From contig CAWUEX030000002.1 in assembly GCA_963921305.4 (NCBI GenBank), positions 558,001-622,000 on the forward strand: a DNA stretch of 64,000 nt. Reading direction: 5' to 3'. Positions 35,625 to 44,302 of this stretch are shown piece by piece (positions within the stretch are counted from its first letter, which is position 1; every line of letters begins with the position of its first letter). The position numbers and the translations under genes are program-made. The notes beneath the pieces are model-generated. The model searched no databases, was not told where the DNA came from, and saw nothing but the letters and a program-made list of their open reading frames with translations. The DNA is from CAWUEX02 sp963921305. Its GTDB lineage: Bacteria; Pseudomonadota; Alphaproteobacteria; Rhodospirillales; Rhodospirillaceae.

Positions 35625-36899
35625 CTAGGCATTACCGTAGCGGCGCACACGCAGATCACACTGCTCCTTATGACCGGCAAAGTTCTCAATGGCACAGAGA
35701 CGCGAACCATACTCACCGATGACCTTGGACGCCTCTTCAGTACAGGTTTGGTAGGTGCAGGTCTTGATGAACTTGCCGACCCACAGACCGCCGGTGTAGC
35801 GCGCCGCCTTGCTGGTCGGCAGGGTGTGATTGGTGCCGATCACCTTGTCGCCATAGGCCACGTTGGTTTCCTTGCCCAGGAACAGGGCACCATAGTTGGT
35901 CATGTTCTCGCGCCACCACAACGGGTCTTCGGTGAGAATCTGGACGTGCTCCGAGGCGATGTCATCGGCCACCTTGAGCATCTCGGCGTTGTCTTCACAG
36001 AGAATAATTTCGCCGTAATCTTTCCACGCTGCGCCCGCGACGTCCGCCGTCTCAAGAACACCTAGCTGGCGCTCGACTTCTTTCACCGTTTCATCGGCGA
36101 CGCGCTGCGACGTGGTCAGCAGCACGGCGGGCGACGTTGGGCCATGTTCAGCCTGACCCAGAAGATCTGTGGCAACCATCTCTCCGTCGGCAGTGTCATC
36201 GGCGATGATCAACGTTTCAGTGGGACCGGCAAACAGGTCGATGCCGACCCGGCCGTAAAGCTGGCGCTTGGCCTCAGCCACATAAGCGTTGCCGGGACCG
36301 ACCAGCATATCGACCGGGGCGATGGTTTCCGTGCCCAGCGCCATAGCGCCGACAGCCTGAACACCCCCCAGAAGATAGATTTCATCGGCACCGGCGAAGT
36401 GCATCGCCGCAATGGTGGCCGGGTGGGCGGCGCCGTTGGTCGGCGGGGTACAGGCGATCACCCGTTTGCAGCCAGCCACCTTGGCGGTCAGCACGCTCAT
36501 GTGCGCCGAGGCCACCATCGGGTAACGCCCGCCGGGCACGTAGCAGCCAACGTTCTCAATCGGGATGTTCTTGTGACCAAGCTGCACACCGGGAATGGTT
36601 TCAATTTCCACATCCTGCAGCGCTGCCTTTTGGGCTTCAGCAAACTTGCGGATTTGCGCCTGGGCGAAATGAATGTCTTCGATCGTCTGCTTGTCCAGCG
36701 AGTCGACGCAAGCTTTGATTTCGTCTTCGGAGAGACGGAAGCTCTCAGGCGAAAACTTGTCGAAGGTCTCGGAATAGTGCCGGACCGCCGCGTCACCTTC
36801 ACTGGCGATACGCCCGAGAATATCGGTGACGATGTCGCGGACCTTGGCAGCAGCAGCCGTTTCCTCTGGGGTGGCACCCCGTTTCAAATATGTCGCCAT
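35625..36899 (-). CDS. HisD-family dehydrogenase (histidinol dehydrogenase paralogue, probably catabolic)
   Basis: NAD-dependent enzyme of the histidinol dehydrogenase family, 424 residues. It retains the family residues: the GPTETLIIAD loop, the QAEHG metal ligands, SEHVQIL with Glu and His, GDKVIGTNHTLPT with the Asp ligand and a late His in AIENFAGHKEQ. No his genes are nearby; instead it heads an operon with two other dehydrogenases. Paralogues of this type are annotated as sulfopropanediol 3-dehydrogenase or as oxidising other alcohols. Histidine biosynthesis is therefore not assumed. The start is ATG 36899 preceded by GGAGGACGC. Confidence 0.85.
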   Translation of the reverse strand: MATYLKRGATPEETAAAAKVRDIVTDILGRIASEGDAAVRHYSETFDKFSPESFRLSEDEIKACVDSLDKQTIEDIHFAQAQIRKFAEAQKAALQDVEIETIPGVQLGHKNIPIENVGCYVPGGRYPMVASAHMSVLTAKVAGCKRVIACTPPTNGAAHPATIAAMHFAGADEIYLLGGVQAVGAMALGTETIAPVDMLVGPGNAYVAEAKRQLYGRVGIDLFAGPTETLIIADDTADGEMVATDLLGQAEHGPTSPAVLLTTSQRVADETVKEVERQLGVLETADVAGAAWKDYGEIILCEDNAEMLKVADDIASEHVQILTEDPLWWRENMTNYGALFLGKETNVAYGDKVIGTNHTLPTSKAARYTGGLWVGKFIKTCTYQTCTEEASKVIGEYGSRLCAIENFAGHKEQCDLRVRRYGNA

Positions 36900-36978
36900 A
36901 GCGTCCTCCGATGGAGCAGTAATCCTGATTTGGGGCGCAAACTAGCCGGACGGCGGGACGTTGCGAGTCCGTCATGGA

Positions 36979-37001
36979 CTATGCCCATCACGTGATCATA
37001 G
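36979..37001. promoter_or_regulatory. candidate operator upstream of the HisD-like operon
   Basis: The perfect 10-bp palindrome ATCACGTGAT (36987-36996) lies within a looser inverted repeat CTATG / CATAG (36979-37001), about 80-100 nt upstream of the ATG at 36899. It would suit a dimeric regulator. No regulator gene is adjacent. The 132-nt gap shows no clear promoter boxes. Confidence 0.35.
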
Positions 37002-37031
37002 ACTGGCACGTCACAGCCAGGGAATGCGCCG

Positions 37032-38288
37032 CTATGCAAGCGCCGCCTGGATGTCCTCGTAGGAGCCAAGCTCCTGAATCTGGCCAATGGCGGCTAGAGT
37101 CGGCGTTGTCGCAAATATGCGCTGGGCCGCCCCGGCGATGGCAGCGGCATCAATGGCATCGATTCGCGCGATCAGCTCCTGAGCGCCCAGTGTTTTGCCA
37201 TAAACCAAAAGCTGGCGCGCGCGCTGGACACACCGGCTGCCCGGACTCTCAAGCCCCATCAGCAAACCCGCCTTGAGCTGTGCCTTGGCGCGGGCGACTT
37301 CGTCCTCGGACGCACCGTCGGTCATCTTGCGGATTTCGTCACAGAGGACGTTCACCAGTTCGCCGGTTTGCTCCCGGCTGGTGCCGGCATAGAGGGTGAA
37401 CAGGCCGGAATCGTCGCAAGCGTTTTGCGATGAGAACACGGAATACGCCAGGCCACGCTTCTCGCGCACCTCCTGAAACAGGCGCGAGGACAGACCCTCG
37501 CCGAACAGCACGGACAAGGCGGAAATGGGGTAGTAGTCGGGGTCGTGATAACCGACGCTGTCGAAGCCTAGAACGAGATGCAGTTGCTCGATCGGACGGG
37601 TTTCACGGACATCGCCACCACCGTAGTGCGCGGTGACGGAGGACGGTCCGGGACCCGGCGGCAAGCCGGCAAAGGCCTCAGCCGCTAGTGCGACAAAGGC
37701 ATCGTGATCAACACGGCCGGACGCCGAAACGACGATGTCGCCACTGGTGTAATTGGTGCGCAGATAGGACCTGAGATCATCAGCCTGCATACGCGTCACC
37801 GTGTCGACGGTGCCGAGCACGGGCCAGCCCAGCGCTTGGTCTGGATAGGCGGTGGCCTGCAACCGGTCGAATACGATGTCGTCCGGTGTGTCCTCCGCCT
37901 GATAGATTTCTTGAACCACCACCTGCTGTTCGCGCGCGAACTCGTCTTCGTCCATGGTCGAGTTCAGGAGAATGTCAGCCAGGATATCGACGGCGAGGCC
38001 GAGGTCTTCTTTCAGCACCTTGGCGTAATAGGCCGTATGATCGCGCGTGGTGTAAGCGTTGAGCTGACCACCGACGTTGTCCATCTGCTCGGCGATGTCA
38101 TAGGCGGTCCGCTTTTTCGTGCCCTTGAACGCCATGTGTTCCAACAAGTGGGAAATGCCGTTGACCTCGAGCGCCTCGTGGCGCGTGCCCGCAGCCACCC
38201 AAACGCCGACAGCGACGGTTTCAACCGACGGCACAGGATCGGTGACAATGCGCAGGCCGGAGTCAAGCGTCGTGGTTTGAACGGTCAT
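37032..38288 (-). CDS. M16 family zinc metallopeptidase (mitochondrial processing peptidase-like)
   Basis: Protease of 418 residues with the inverted zinc motif HLLEH (His47, Glu50, His51) followed by MAFKGTKKR. The more distal Glu lies in QEIYQAEDTPDD, which is diagnostic of pitrilysin-type M16 enzymes. The two-domain organisation and the RLFQEVREKRGLAYSV and GLFTLYAGTS motifs match the alphaproteobacterial relatives of mitochondrial processing peptidase. It follows thrC by 14 nt, a conserved pairing in this class. No signal peptide is visible. Confidence 0.95.
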   Translation of the reverse strand: MTVQTTTLDSGLRIVTDPVPSVETVAVGVWVAAGTRHEALEVNGISHLLEHMAFKGTKKRTAYDIAEQMDNVGGQLNAYTTRDHTAYYAKVLKEDLGLAVDILADILLNSTMDEDEFAREQQVVVQEIYQAEDTPDDIVFDRLQATAYPDQALGWPVLGTVDTVTRMQADDLRSYLRTNYTSGDIVVSASGRVDHDAFVALAAEAFAGLPPGPGPSSVTAHYGGGDVRETRPIEQLHLVLGFDSVGYHDPDYYPISALSVLFGEGLSSRLFQEVREKRGLAYSVFSSQNACDDSGLFTLYAGTSREQTGELVNVLCDEIRKMTDGASEDEVARAKAQLKAGLLMGLESPGSRCVQRARQLLVYGKTLGAQELIARIDAIDAAAIAGAAQRIFATTPTLAAIGQIQELGSYEDIQAALA

Positions 38289-38302
38289 ATGGCTCGGTAG
38301 CC

Positions 38303-39697
38303 TTAAACACGGCTGTGGGCGCGGACATAGTCCTGCACCCGCGCCAAGTCATTGGGCAGCTCGGTGTAACGCTCTTGTTTGTCATAAAGGTCGGCCATCG
38401 CCGGTGGCAAAGCCGGACGCTGCCCAGTCGCGTCTTTCACGGCATCCGGAAACTTGGCGGGATGGGCCGTCCCCATGATGATGCGCGGAATGTTGGAGTC
38501 GACGTCCGCCATACGCGCTGCCTGCACGCCAATCGCGGTGTGAGGATCGATCAATTGCCCGGTATCGTCCAACACAGACCGGATGACCTCTTTGGTGCCG
38601 TCGTCGTCGAGACGGACCCCTTTGAACTTCGCCGCGATGGCCTGGCGCGGCCCGTCCTCCACGGTGTACGACCCGCTTTGCGCCAGCCCGTCCATCAGAC
38701 GTTTGACTGCTGCGCCATCACGGCCGTAGGCCTCGAACAACAGCCGCTCAAAGTTCGATGAGACCTGGATATCCATGGCCGGGCTTAGGGTCGGCACCAC
38801 GCCTTCGACCGTCATCGCCCCGGTTTCGAAGTAACGGGTGAGGATGTCGTTACGGTTAGAGCCGACGAGAAACGTGTTGATGGGCAGGCCCATCCGGGCA
38901 GCACAGAAGCCAGCGAACACGTTGCCGAAGTTACCAGTGGGCACGGCGAAGCTGACGGGCCGGTCCGGACCGCCCAGCGCCAGAGCGCCGTAGGCATAGT
39001 ACACGGTTTGGACCATGATCCGCGCCCAGTTGATCGAGTTCACCGCCGACAGGCGTACATCGTTACGGAACCCCTGATCGTTGAACATCGCTTTGACCAA
39101 AGCCTGGCAGTCATCGAATGTGCCGTCGACGGCGACGTTGTGCACATTGGGCGCGTTCACCGTCGTCATTTGCCGGCGCTGAACATCAGACACACGGCCC
39201 TTGGGATGCAAGATGATGATATCGATGGCATCGCGGTTGGCACAGGCAGCGATGGCCGCCGACCCGGTGTCGCCGGACGTCGCGCCGACGATGGTGATGC
39301 GATCGCCGCGCGCCGCCAGCACCCGGTCGAACATGTGCCCCACGGCCTGGAGCGCGTAATCCTTAAACGCCAGGGTGGGGCCGTGGAACAACTCCATCAG
39401 CCAGGTGTTGGGGGCCAGCTGGACCATCGGCGCCACAGCCGGGTGGTCGAACGGCGCATACGCCGTGTGCATCAGGTCATCAAGAGTGGAGTTCAGCACA
39501 GATTCTGCGACAAACGGGCGTGTCACCTCGGCCGCCAAATCCGCGTAGCCGAGACCGCGCATCGCCCGCCAGTCCTCTGGTGACCGCTCCGGCCAGACAT
39601 CGGGCACGTAAAGCCCCCCGTCCGTTGCCAGTCCGGTTAACAGAACATCGTCGAAGCCGAGCTCCGGGGCCTGGCCGCGGGTGGAAACAAAACGCAC
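38303..39697 (-). CDS. thrC: threonine synthase
   Basis: PLP enzyme converting phosphohomoserine to threonine, 464 residues. PLP Lys112 lies in HGPTLAFKDYALQ. The phosphate-binding ATSGDTGSAA loop and the SVNSINWAR segment of the long (type 2-like) threonine synthases are present. The GTG at 39697 is chosen because AGGAG lies 7 nt upstream and the protein then starts VRFVSTRG, as in homologues. An in-frame start 31 codons earlier adds unrelated sequence. It forms an operon with the M16 peptidase gene. Confidence 0.96.
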   Translation of the reverse strand: MRFVSTRGQAPELGFDDVLLTGLATDGGLYVPDVWPERSPEDWRAMRGLGYADLAAEVTRPFVAESVLNSTLDDLMHTAYAPFDHPAVAPMVQLAPNTWLMELFHGPTLAFKDYALQAVGHMFDRVLAARGDRITIVGATSGDTGSAAIAACANRDAIDIIILHPKGRVSDVQRRQMTTVNAPNVHNVAVDGTFDDCQALVKAMFNDQGFRNDVRLSAVNSINWARIMVQTVYYAYGALALGGPDRPVSFAVPTGNFGNVFAGFCAARMGLPINTFLVGSNRNDILTRYFETGAMTVEGVVPTLSPAMDIQVSSNFERLLFEAYGRDGAAVKRLMDGLAQSGSYTVEDGPRQAIAAKFKGVRLDDDGTKEVIRSVLDDTGQLIDPHTAIGVQAARMADVDSNIPRIIMGTAHPAKFPDAVKDATGQRPALPPAMADLYDKQERYTELPNDLARVQDYVRAHSRV

Positions 39698-39866
39698 GGA
39701 ATACTCCTGATTGGGCCGGCTGGCCGCATCTTGCCGCAGCCATTGGACCGCAAGGGCGCGGATACTAGCGGCGCACCCGCACCGGAACAACTATTTGAGT
39801 TCATGGCGCCTCTGCGTGAAGACCCGGAGTTTGCCCCACGCTCAATGACTCTCTGGAGACTCAGGC

Positions 39867-39923
39867 ATGAAGATTTTGTTTCGGGTCGAATTTATCCTTG
39901 AGGCACCGTCCAGCGAAAAATAG
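39867..39923 (+). CDS. possible 18-residue leader peptide ahead of the EAL-GGDEF gene
   Basis: A short open frame MKILFRVEFILEAPSSEK starts at ATG with GGAG 8 nt upstream and ends at TAG, 33 nt before the ATG of the next gene. CCTTGAGG occurs both inside it and just before the next start. It may be a translated leader or chance; the only evidence is the ribosome binding site and position. Confidence 0.25.
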   Translation: MKILFRVEFILEAPSSEK

Positions 39924-39956
39924 AGTCGTACCTCCTAAGTTCACCTTGAGGGTTTG

Positions 39957-41786
39957 ATGGTGCAGAACTTGGCTGGGAACGTACACGCTTTCAAACACGA
40001 TCGGCCCAGCCCTGATGAAAACGGGCGAAGCCGGGCGATCCCAGAAAGGTGGCGCGCTGCGCTGCGTCATCTCGACATTGCATTTCAGCCGATCGTCGAT
40101 ATTCATTCTGGCCGCACTCTGGGCTTCGAGGCCCTAATGCGCGGCTGCCAAGATGCCGGATTCGCGACTCCGATTGCTTTATTAGACGCGGCAGATGCGG
40201 ACGGCGTCCTCCCGGAGATTGAAAAAGAAGTCGTATCCAAGGCGTTGAGCAAGTTCACTGAGATCGAGGGACATGCGGCCATGAAGGTGTTCGTCAACTT
40301 AGACGGACGCACGATCTTACAATCACGCGGACTTGCCGAGTTTCTGCTTGCCGAGGTGGAACGCCATGGTTTGTCGAGATCGAATCTTGCTTTGGAGATT
40401 TCCGAGCGCTTCAACTTTGCCGCCGATGACGGAGCGATGCAGGTGTTGCATCGGTTGAGCCGGGTTTTAGGTGGCGTCACGCTTGATGATTTCGGAGCAG
40501 GGCACGCCAACTTTCAACTTTTCTACCACCTTGAACCAAAAGTTCTGAAGCTTGACCGGTTCCTGATCTCCGCTATCGGTACGGACTCCAAGAAGGCTGT
40601 GTTTCTGCAACACATCGTGGTGATGGCCCATCTGCTGGGTAGCCAAGTCATCGCCGAAGGGGTGGAGACAGCAAAGGAATACTACGTCTGCAAAGAGCTC
40701 GGCTGTGACCTGGTCCAGGGCTACCTGGTTGCCCGGCCTCAGACCAAAAGCACCGCCTTGCACGGCCGCTACGCTTCGGTCTTGACCTTGAGTCAGAACG
40801 ACAAACGTAATCAGGAAACGGATAGAGACCTGATCCTCTCGACCTTGGACAAAACCGAACCCATTGCCGTCAACCAGCAAATGCAGGACGTGTTCGACCG
40901 GTTCTTCAAAGAACGTGACCGCGCGTTCTTTACCGTTGTTGACGAGACAGGGGCACCGATCGGGGTTATCCACGAACGTGACCTGAAGACATTTACCTAT
41001 TCGCGCTTTGGCCGGGAGTTGATGCGGAATCCATCGATTACAGGGTCCTTGCAACGCTTTGTCCGGCCCGTTCCCGTGGCTAACTTGCGCGCCTCGGCCG
41101 AGGAAGTGCTCGAAATTTTTTCCACCAGCGCCGCAGCGGACGGCGTGATGATGATTTCAGATACGGAGTACGCCGGGTTTCTTCGTGCCCGCTCACTCTT
41201 GAAGATCATCAACGAAAAGAACTTACGGCTGGCACGCGACCAGAACCCACTTTCGAAGCTGCCGGGCAATACTTTGATCAACGAGTACCTAGCGTCCACT
41301 TTGCGCAAAACGGATGTCAATCGGCACTTGGTTTACCTGGACTTCGATAACTTTAAGCCGTTCAACGACAAGTATGGCTTCCGCACTGGCGACCGGGCGA
41401 TCCTGATATGCGCCCATCAGCTCAAAGATCTGGGATCACGGACACGGGCATTCGTCGGGCATGTCGGTGGCGACGACTTCTTCTTCGGTATGGAGTCTGT
41501 CGATCAAAACGAGGTCGTAGACATTGCTCGGCAGATTGCCGAAACGTTCCGCCAGAATGTGGAGAGTCTTTACTCCAAGACAGACCGTGAGCGAGGGTCT
41601 GTACTCTGCCGTGCACGCGGATCGGAGGAAATGACCGAACACGCCCTCATGACCTTAAGCGCAGCCGTAGTCTCCGTTCCGTCTGGGCATGAGGCGGAAA
41701 GCGTCGATGCTGTTTCCCATCAAATTGCGGTTGCAAAGAAACGGGCCAAGGACTCAGCAGATCGAGTATTCGCGATTACGCTTTAA
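39957..41786 (+). CDS. cyclic-di-GMP signalling protein: EAL, CBS pair, degenerate GGDEF
   Basis: A 609-residue cytosolic protein with the EAL domain first (about 40-265), a CBS-domain pair in the middle (about 290-425) and a GGDEF-type domain last (about 440-609). EAL residues needed for phosphodiesterase activity look complete: E58 in FEALMRG, N115, E147, the DDFGAG pair at 177-178, K198 and E234. The GGDEF loop reads VGGDDFFF, so the glutamate is replaced by Asp, and no RxxD inhibitory site lies before it. A c-di-GMP phosphodiesterase gated by nucleotide binding at the CBS pair and possibly GTP at the GGDEF domain is the likely role. The ATG follows GAGGG. Confidence 0.88.
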   Translation: MVQNLAGNVHAFKHDRPSPDENGRSRAIPERWRAALRHLDIAFQPIVDIHSGRTLGFEALMRGCQDAGFATPIALLDAADADGVLPEIEKEVVSKALSKFTEIEGHAAMKVFVNLDGRTILQSRGLAEFLLAEVERHGLSRSNLALEISERFNFAADDGAMQVLHRLSRVLGGVTLDDFGAGHANFQLFYHLEPKVLKLDRFLISAIGTDSKKAVFLQHIVVMAHLLGSQVIAEGVETAKEYYVCKELGCDLVQGYLVARPQTKSTALHGRYASVLTLSQNDKRNQETDRDLILSTLDKTEPIAVNQQMQDVFDRFFKERDRAFFTVVDETGAPIGVIHERDLKTFTYSRFGRELMRNPSITGSLQRFVRPVPVANLRASAEEVLEIFSTSAAADGVMMISDTEYAGFLRARSLLKIINEKNLRLARDQNPLSKLPGNTLINEYLASTLRKTDVNRHLVYLDFDNFKPFNDKYGFRTGDRAILICAHQLKDLGSRTRAFVGHVGGDDFFFGMESVDQNEVVDIARQIAETFRQNVESLYSKTDRERGSVLCRARGSEEMTEHALMTLSAAVVSVPSGHEAESVDAVSHQIAVAKKRAKDSADRVFAITL

Positions 41787-41800
41787 GCCGGATGAGGGTC

Positions 41801-42415
41801 CTAATCACCCCGGGACGCCATGTCACGGATGGCCTGCGCATAAAGATCACCGACAGCTTCGCCCAAGGCCTCTACTGCGGATTCAACACTCCGCCCGGCA
41901 TTGCGCTCCGCCGAATACGTGTTGGCGAACACGGTTTCGTTGCCGCGGATGCGGCGCAAACTAAGCTCGAATTCGACTGCGATTTTGGCCGGACCACCGG
42001 CGACAACATGATCCAAACGGCGCAGCGTACCGACGATCTCATAGTCCCGGTTGGCGCGCACCTCGGGAGAGGTGACCTGGTCGAATACGTCCGCGTTGCG
42101 CAGAGTATCAATCAATCCACGCTGCAGCATCACCGATGGCGGCTCCGACCAATAGTGATAGGTGTACTGCTTACGCTGGGTGGCCGACTCCCGGAACACG
42201 ATGGGACGCTCATTGATCACGCCCTCGGCCCAGAACGGCGGCACTTCGGCAATGCCACCGATGGACGCGTCGACCGTGGTGGTTGCCGCCAGGTCGAGCG
42301 ACAGGTTGTAGAACGTATCCGTCGGCACCGGCGGCGACGAACAGGCGGCGATGCCCAGCAGGGCGCAAGCCGCGAAACAGGACCGGATGGCGGAAAAGCG
42401 AGTGGGGTACGTCAT
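41801..42415 (-). CDS. ABC-type transport auxiliary lipoprotein of the Mla/Pqi type
   Basis: Lipoprotein of 204 residues with signal and lipobox GIAAC, belonging to the ABC-type transport auxiliary lipoprotein family (PqiC-like). Homologues accompany MCE-type lipid transporters. The mature part shows a PTDTFYNLSL segment, then a VPPFWAEGVINERPIVF region and a YHYWSEPPSVMLQRGLIDTL block. The last is the family hallmark. It starts with GGAGG 7 nt before the ATG and lies 13 nt after mlaD. It probably contacts the MlaD channel or the outer membrane. Confidence 0.85.
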   Translation of the reverse strand: MTYPTRFSAIRSCFAACALLGIAACSSPPVPTDTFYNLSLDLAATTTVDASIGGIAEVPPFWAEGVINERPIVFRESATQRKQYTYHYWSEPPSVMLQRGLIDTLRNADVFDQVTSPEVRANRDYEIVGTLRRLDHVVAGGPAKIAVEFELSLRRIRGNETVFANTYSAERNAGRSVESAVEALGEAVGDLYAQAIRDMASRGD

Positions 42416-42428
42416 GTTCAATCCTCCG

Positions 42429-43415
42429 TCAGCGGCTGTTCGCCTGGGCTTCATCTTCCTGGGGCGAACCGCCCAGAAGGAGCCCCGGATTCTGACGGAT
42501 CGAGCGGCTGAACTCGGCGAAGTTACGGCTGGTCGCCTCAAGATTGCCGGTGATGTCGTCAACGGTGCGGGCGATCGTGGCCAGCGTGTAGCGAAGATCC
42601 CTGATGGTATCGTTGATATCGGTTGAATTGTTGGCGACCACGCCGTGCATTTCCTCGATGGCTTCATGGATCAGCACACGGGTTTCGTTCAACTCTTCCG
42701 CCAAACCTGCCATGTCGGCGGACGCGGACTGAAAGTTGTCCAGAACCGAGGACAGGTTTTTGCGGTTGGTATCACCGAAAACGTCTGTTTCAAGAAGATC
42801 GGCCGTGCGCGTTAAACTAGAGGAGATCTTCGGGACTTGATTGCTCAGATCGTCTGAAATGTCTTTGAGATTCGCCAGCATCGGGCCGGTGTTTTCGACC
42901 GCCGCGTCGCCAATTTCGGTGACATAGGTGTTCAAGTTCTCGATCAGAGGCTTAAGCGAATTCTGGCTAAGATCACCGAACTCCGCACCGATTTCAGACA
43001 GGGCCGCGAAGAAGTTACTGGGCGCAACGCCTTCAATCATCGAACCGGGCGGGAGCGCGTTCGGACTGTCCCCACCAGCGATATCGATGGTCATAGCGGA
43101 CAGCAGTCCCGATACGGTGGCGCGCGCCACGCTGTCCTCGGGAATGACCCAACCTTCCTGCACTTCGATGTTGACCCGGAAGCGTACTTTGCCGTCTTCG
43201 AACATCGGCTCGACGCTGTCGACCTGACCGATCTGATAGCCCTCGTACAGCACTTGCGTGCCAAACTTGAGGCCACCGACGTTGCCGTACACGGTGTAAT
43301 ATTTGTCGGTCGCGCCGGTGCTGCCGGCCAGCATGCTGATGACGAAGACAAACACCACCAGCATGGCGGAGACAAACCCGCCAACGACGACATAATTAAT
43401 TCGGCTGTCTTTCAT
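42429..43415 (-). CDS. mlaD: MCE-domain lipid transport protein MlaD
   Basis: Periplasmic lipid-binding subunit anchored by one N-terminal helix (about 8-30), 328 residues. The MCE domain (about 40-120) shows NVGGLKFGTQVLYEGYQIGQVDSV, with the usual GGL and GxxVxYxGxxVG features. A long helical part (150-300) follows, likely a channel or barrel extension. It belongs with the mlaE and mlaF genes upstream. The gap of 49 nt to mlaF is the largest in the operon. Confidence 0.93.
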   Translation of the reverse strand: MKDSRINYVVVGGFVSAMLVVFVFVISMLAGSTGATDKYYTVYGNVGGLKFGTQVLYEGYQIGQVDSVEPMFEDGKVRFRVNIEVQEGWVIPEDSVARATVSGLLSAMTIDIAGGDSPNALPPGSMIEGVAPSNFFAALSEIGAEFGDLSQNSLKPLIENLNTYVTEIGDAAVENTGPMLANLKDISDDLSNQVPKISSSLTRTADLLETDVFGDTNRKNLSSVLDNFQSASADMAGLAEELNETRVLIHEAIEEMHGVVANNSTDINDTIRDLRYTLATIARTVDDITGNLEATSRNFAEFSRSIRQNPGLLLGGSPQEDEAQANSR

Positions 43416-43464
43416 GACAAATCTGAGGCGGCCCTTCGCCGCCCGCGCCCCTTATTTATTAAGT

Positions 43465-44301
43465 TCAGTCTTTCACTTCAGTAAGACGGCGTAAATACTC
43501 ATCCGGGTCCAAAATTTCTTCCTCGGTTCTCCGGTTGAGCAAGTTCTGGATGCGTTCGTTGTCGCTTGCTTTGACTTCAGCGACGGTTCCAGCCATCAGG
43601 ATGTTACCCCGGTCGAGCACGCAAATGCGATCGGCGATCTTGAACGCGCTCTCAAGCTCGTGGGTCACAACCACGATGGACATGCCCATGGCATCGCGCA
43701 GATCGATGATGAGATCGTCGATCGCCGAGGCAACCACGGGATCGAGGCCCGCGGACGGTTCATCGCAAAACAGGATGCGCGGATCCATCACCACGGCCCG
43801 GGCGAATGCCGCGCGCTTGATCATGCCGCCCGATAGTTCCGCCGGCATCAGGTTATCAAAACCGGACAGGCTCACGACCTCCATTTTGAGGCGCGCCATG
43901 ATCTGCATGGTGGTCTCGTCCAGGGTGGTGTGCTCGCGCAGCGGCAGCATAATGTTCTGCAGCACGTTCATGGACGTAAACAAGGCGCCGCCCTGAAAGG
44001 CCACGCCCATCTTTTGGCGCAGTTTGGTCCGCGCCACATCGTCGATGGCGTTGAGGTCCTCGCCCAAGAGACGCACGTAGCCGGACGTCGGCCGCACCAG
44101 TCCAAGCAGAGTGTTCAGCATGGTGGTCTTGCCGGACCCGGACCCGCCCATGATGACAAGGATTTCGCCGGCATACACATCCAAGCTGACCGAGTGCAGA
44201 ATTTCCCGCGGGCCGTAGTGGGTGACGAGATCGCGGACCTCGATCACCTTTTCCCGCTCCTCCGCCGGCTGCGGCGTATCTATGACGGCTGCTTCGGACA
44301 T
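43465..44301 (-). CDS. mlaF: lipid transport ABC ATPase MlaF
   Basis: ATP-binding subunit of the MCE lipid transporter, 278 residues. Walker A GGSGSGKTT, signature LSGGMIKR, Walker B RILFCDEPSAGLD and the switch His in VVVTHELE are all present. The MlaF-type LPLREHTTLDE region is seen. It starts 1 nt after the mlaE stop. Predicted to power phospholipid movement between the inner membrane and periplasmic MlaD. Confidence 0.96.
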   Translation of the reverse strand: MSEAAVIDTPQPAEEREKVIEVRDLVTHYGPREILHSVSLDVYAGEILVIMGGSGSGKTTMLNTLLGLVRPTSGYVRLLGEDLNAIDDVARTKLRQKMGVAFQGGALFTSMNVLQNIMLPLREHTTLDETTMQIMARLKMEVVSLSGFDNLMPAELSGGMIKRAAFARAVVMDPRILFCDEPSAGLDPVVASAIDDLIIDLRDAMGMSIVVVTHELESAFKIADRICVLDRGNILMAGTVAEVKASDNERIQNLLNRRTEEEILDPDEYLRRLTEVKD

Positions 44302-44302
44302 A

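Noticed and set aside
35625..36899. Calling this gene hisD for histidine biosynthesis
   Set aside because: No his genes are nearby and it heads an operon of unrelated dehydrogenases, so a catabolic paralogue is the safer call.
38303..39790. Longer start of threonine synthase (31 extra codons)
   Set aside because: The GTG at 39697 has AGGAG at the right distance and the conserved protein begins there; the extra codons are not homologous.
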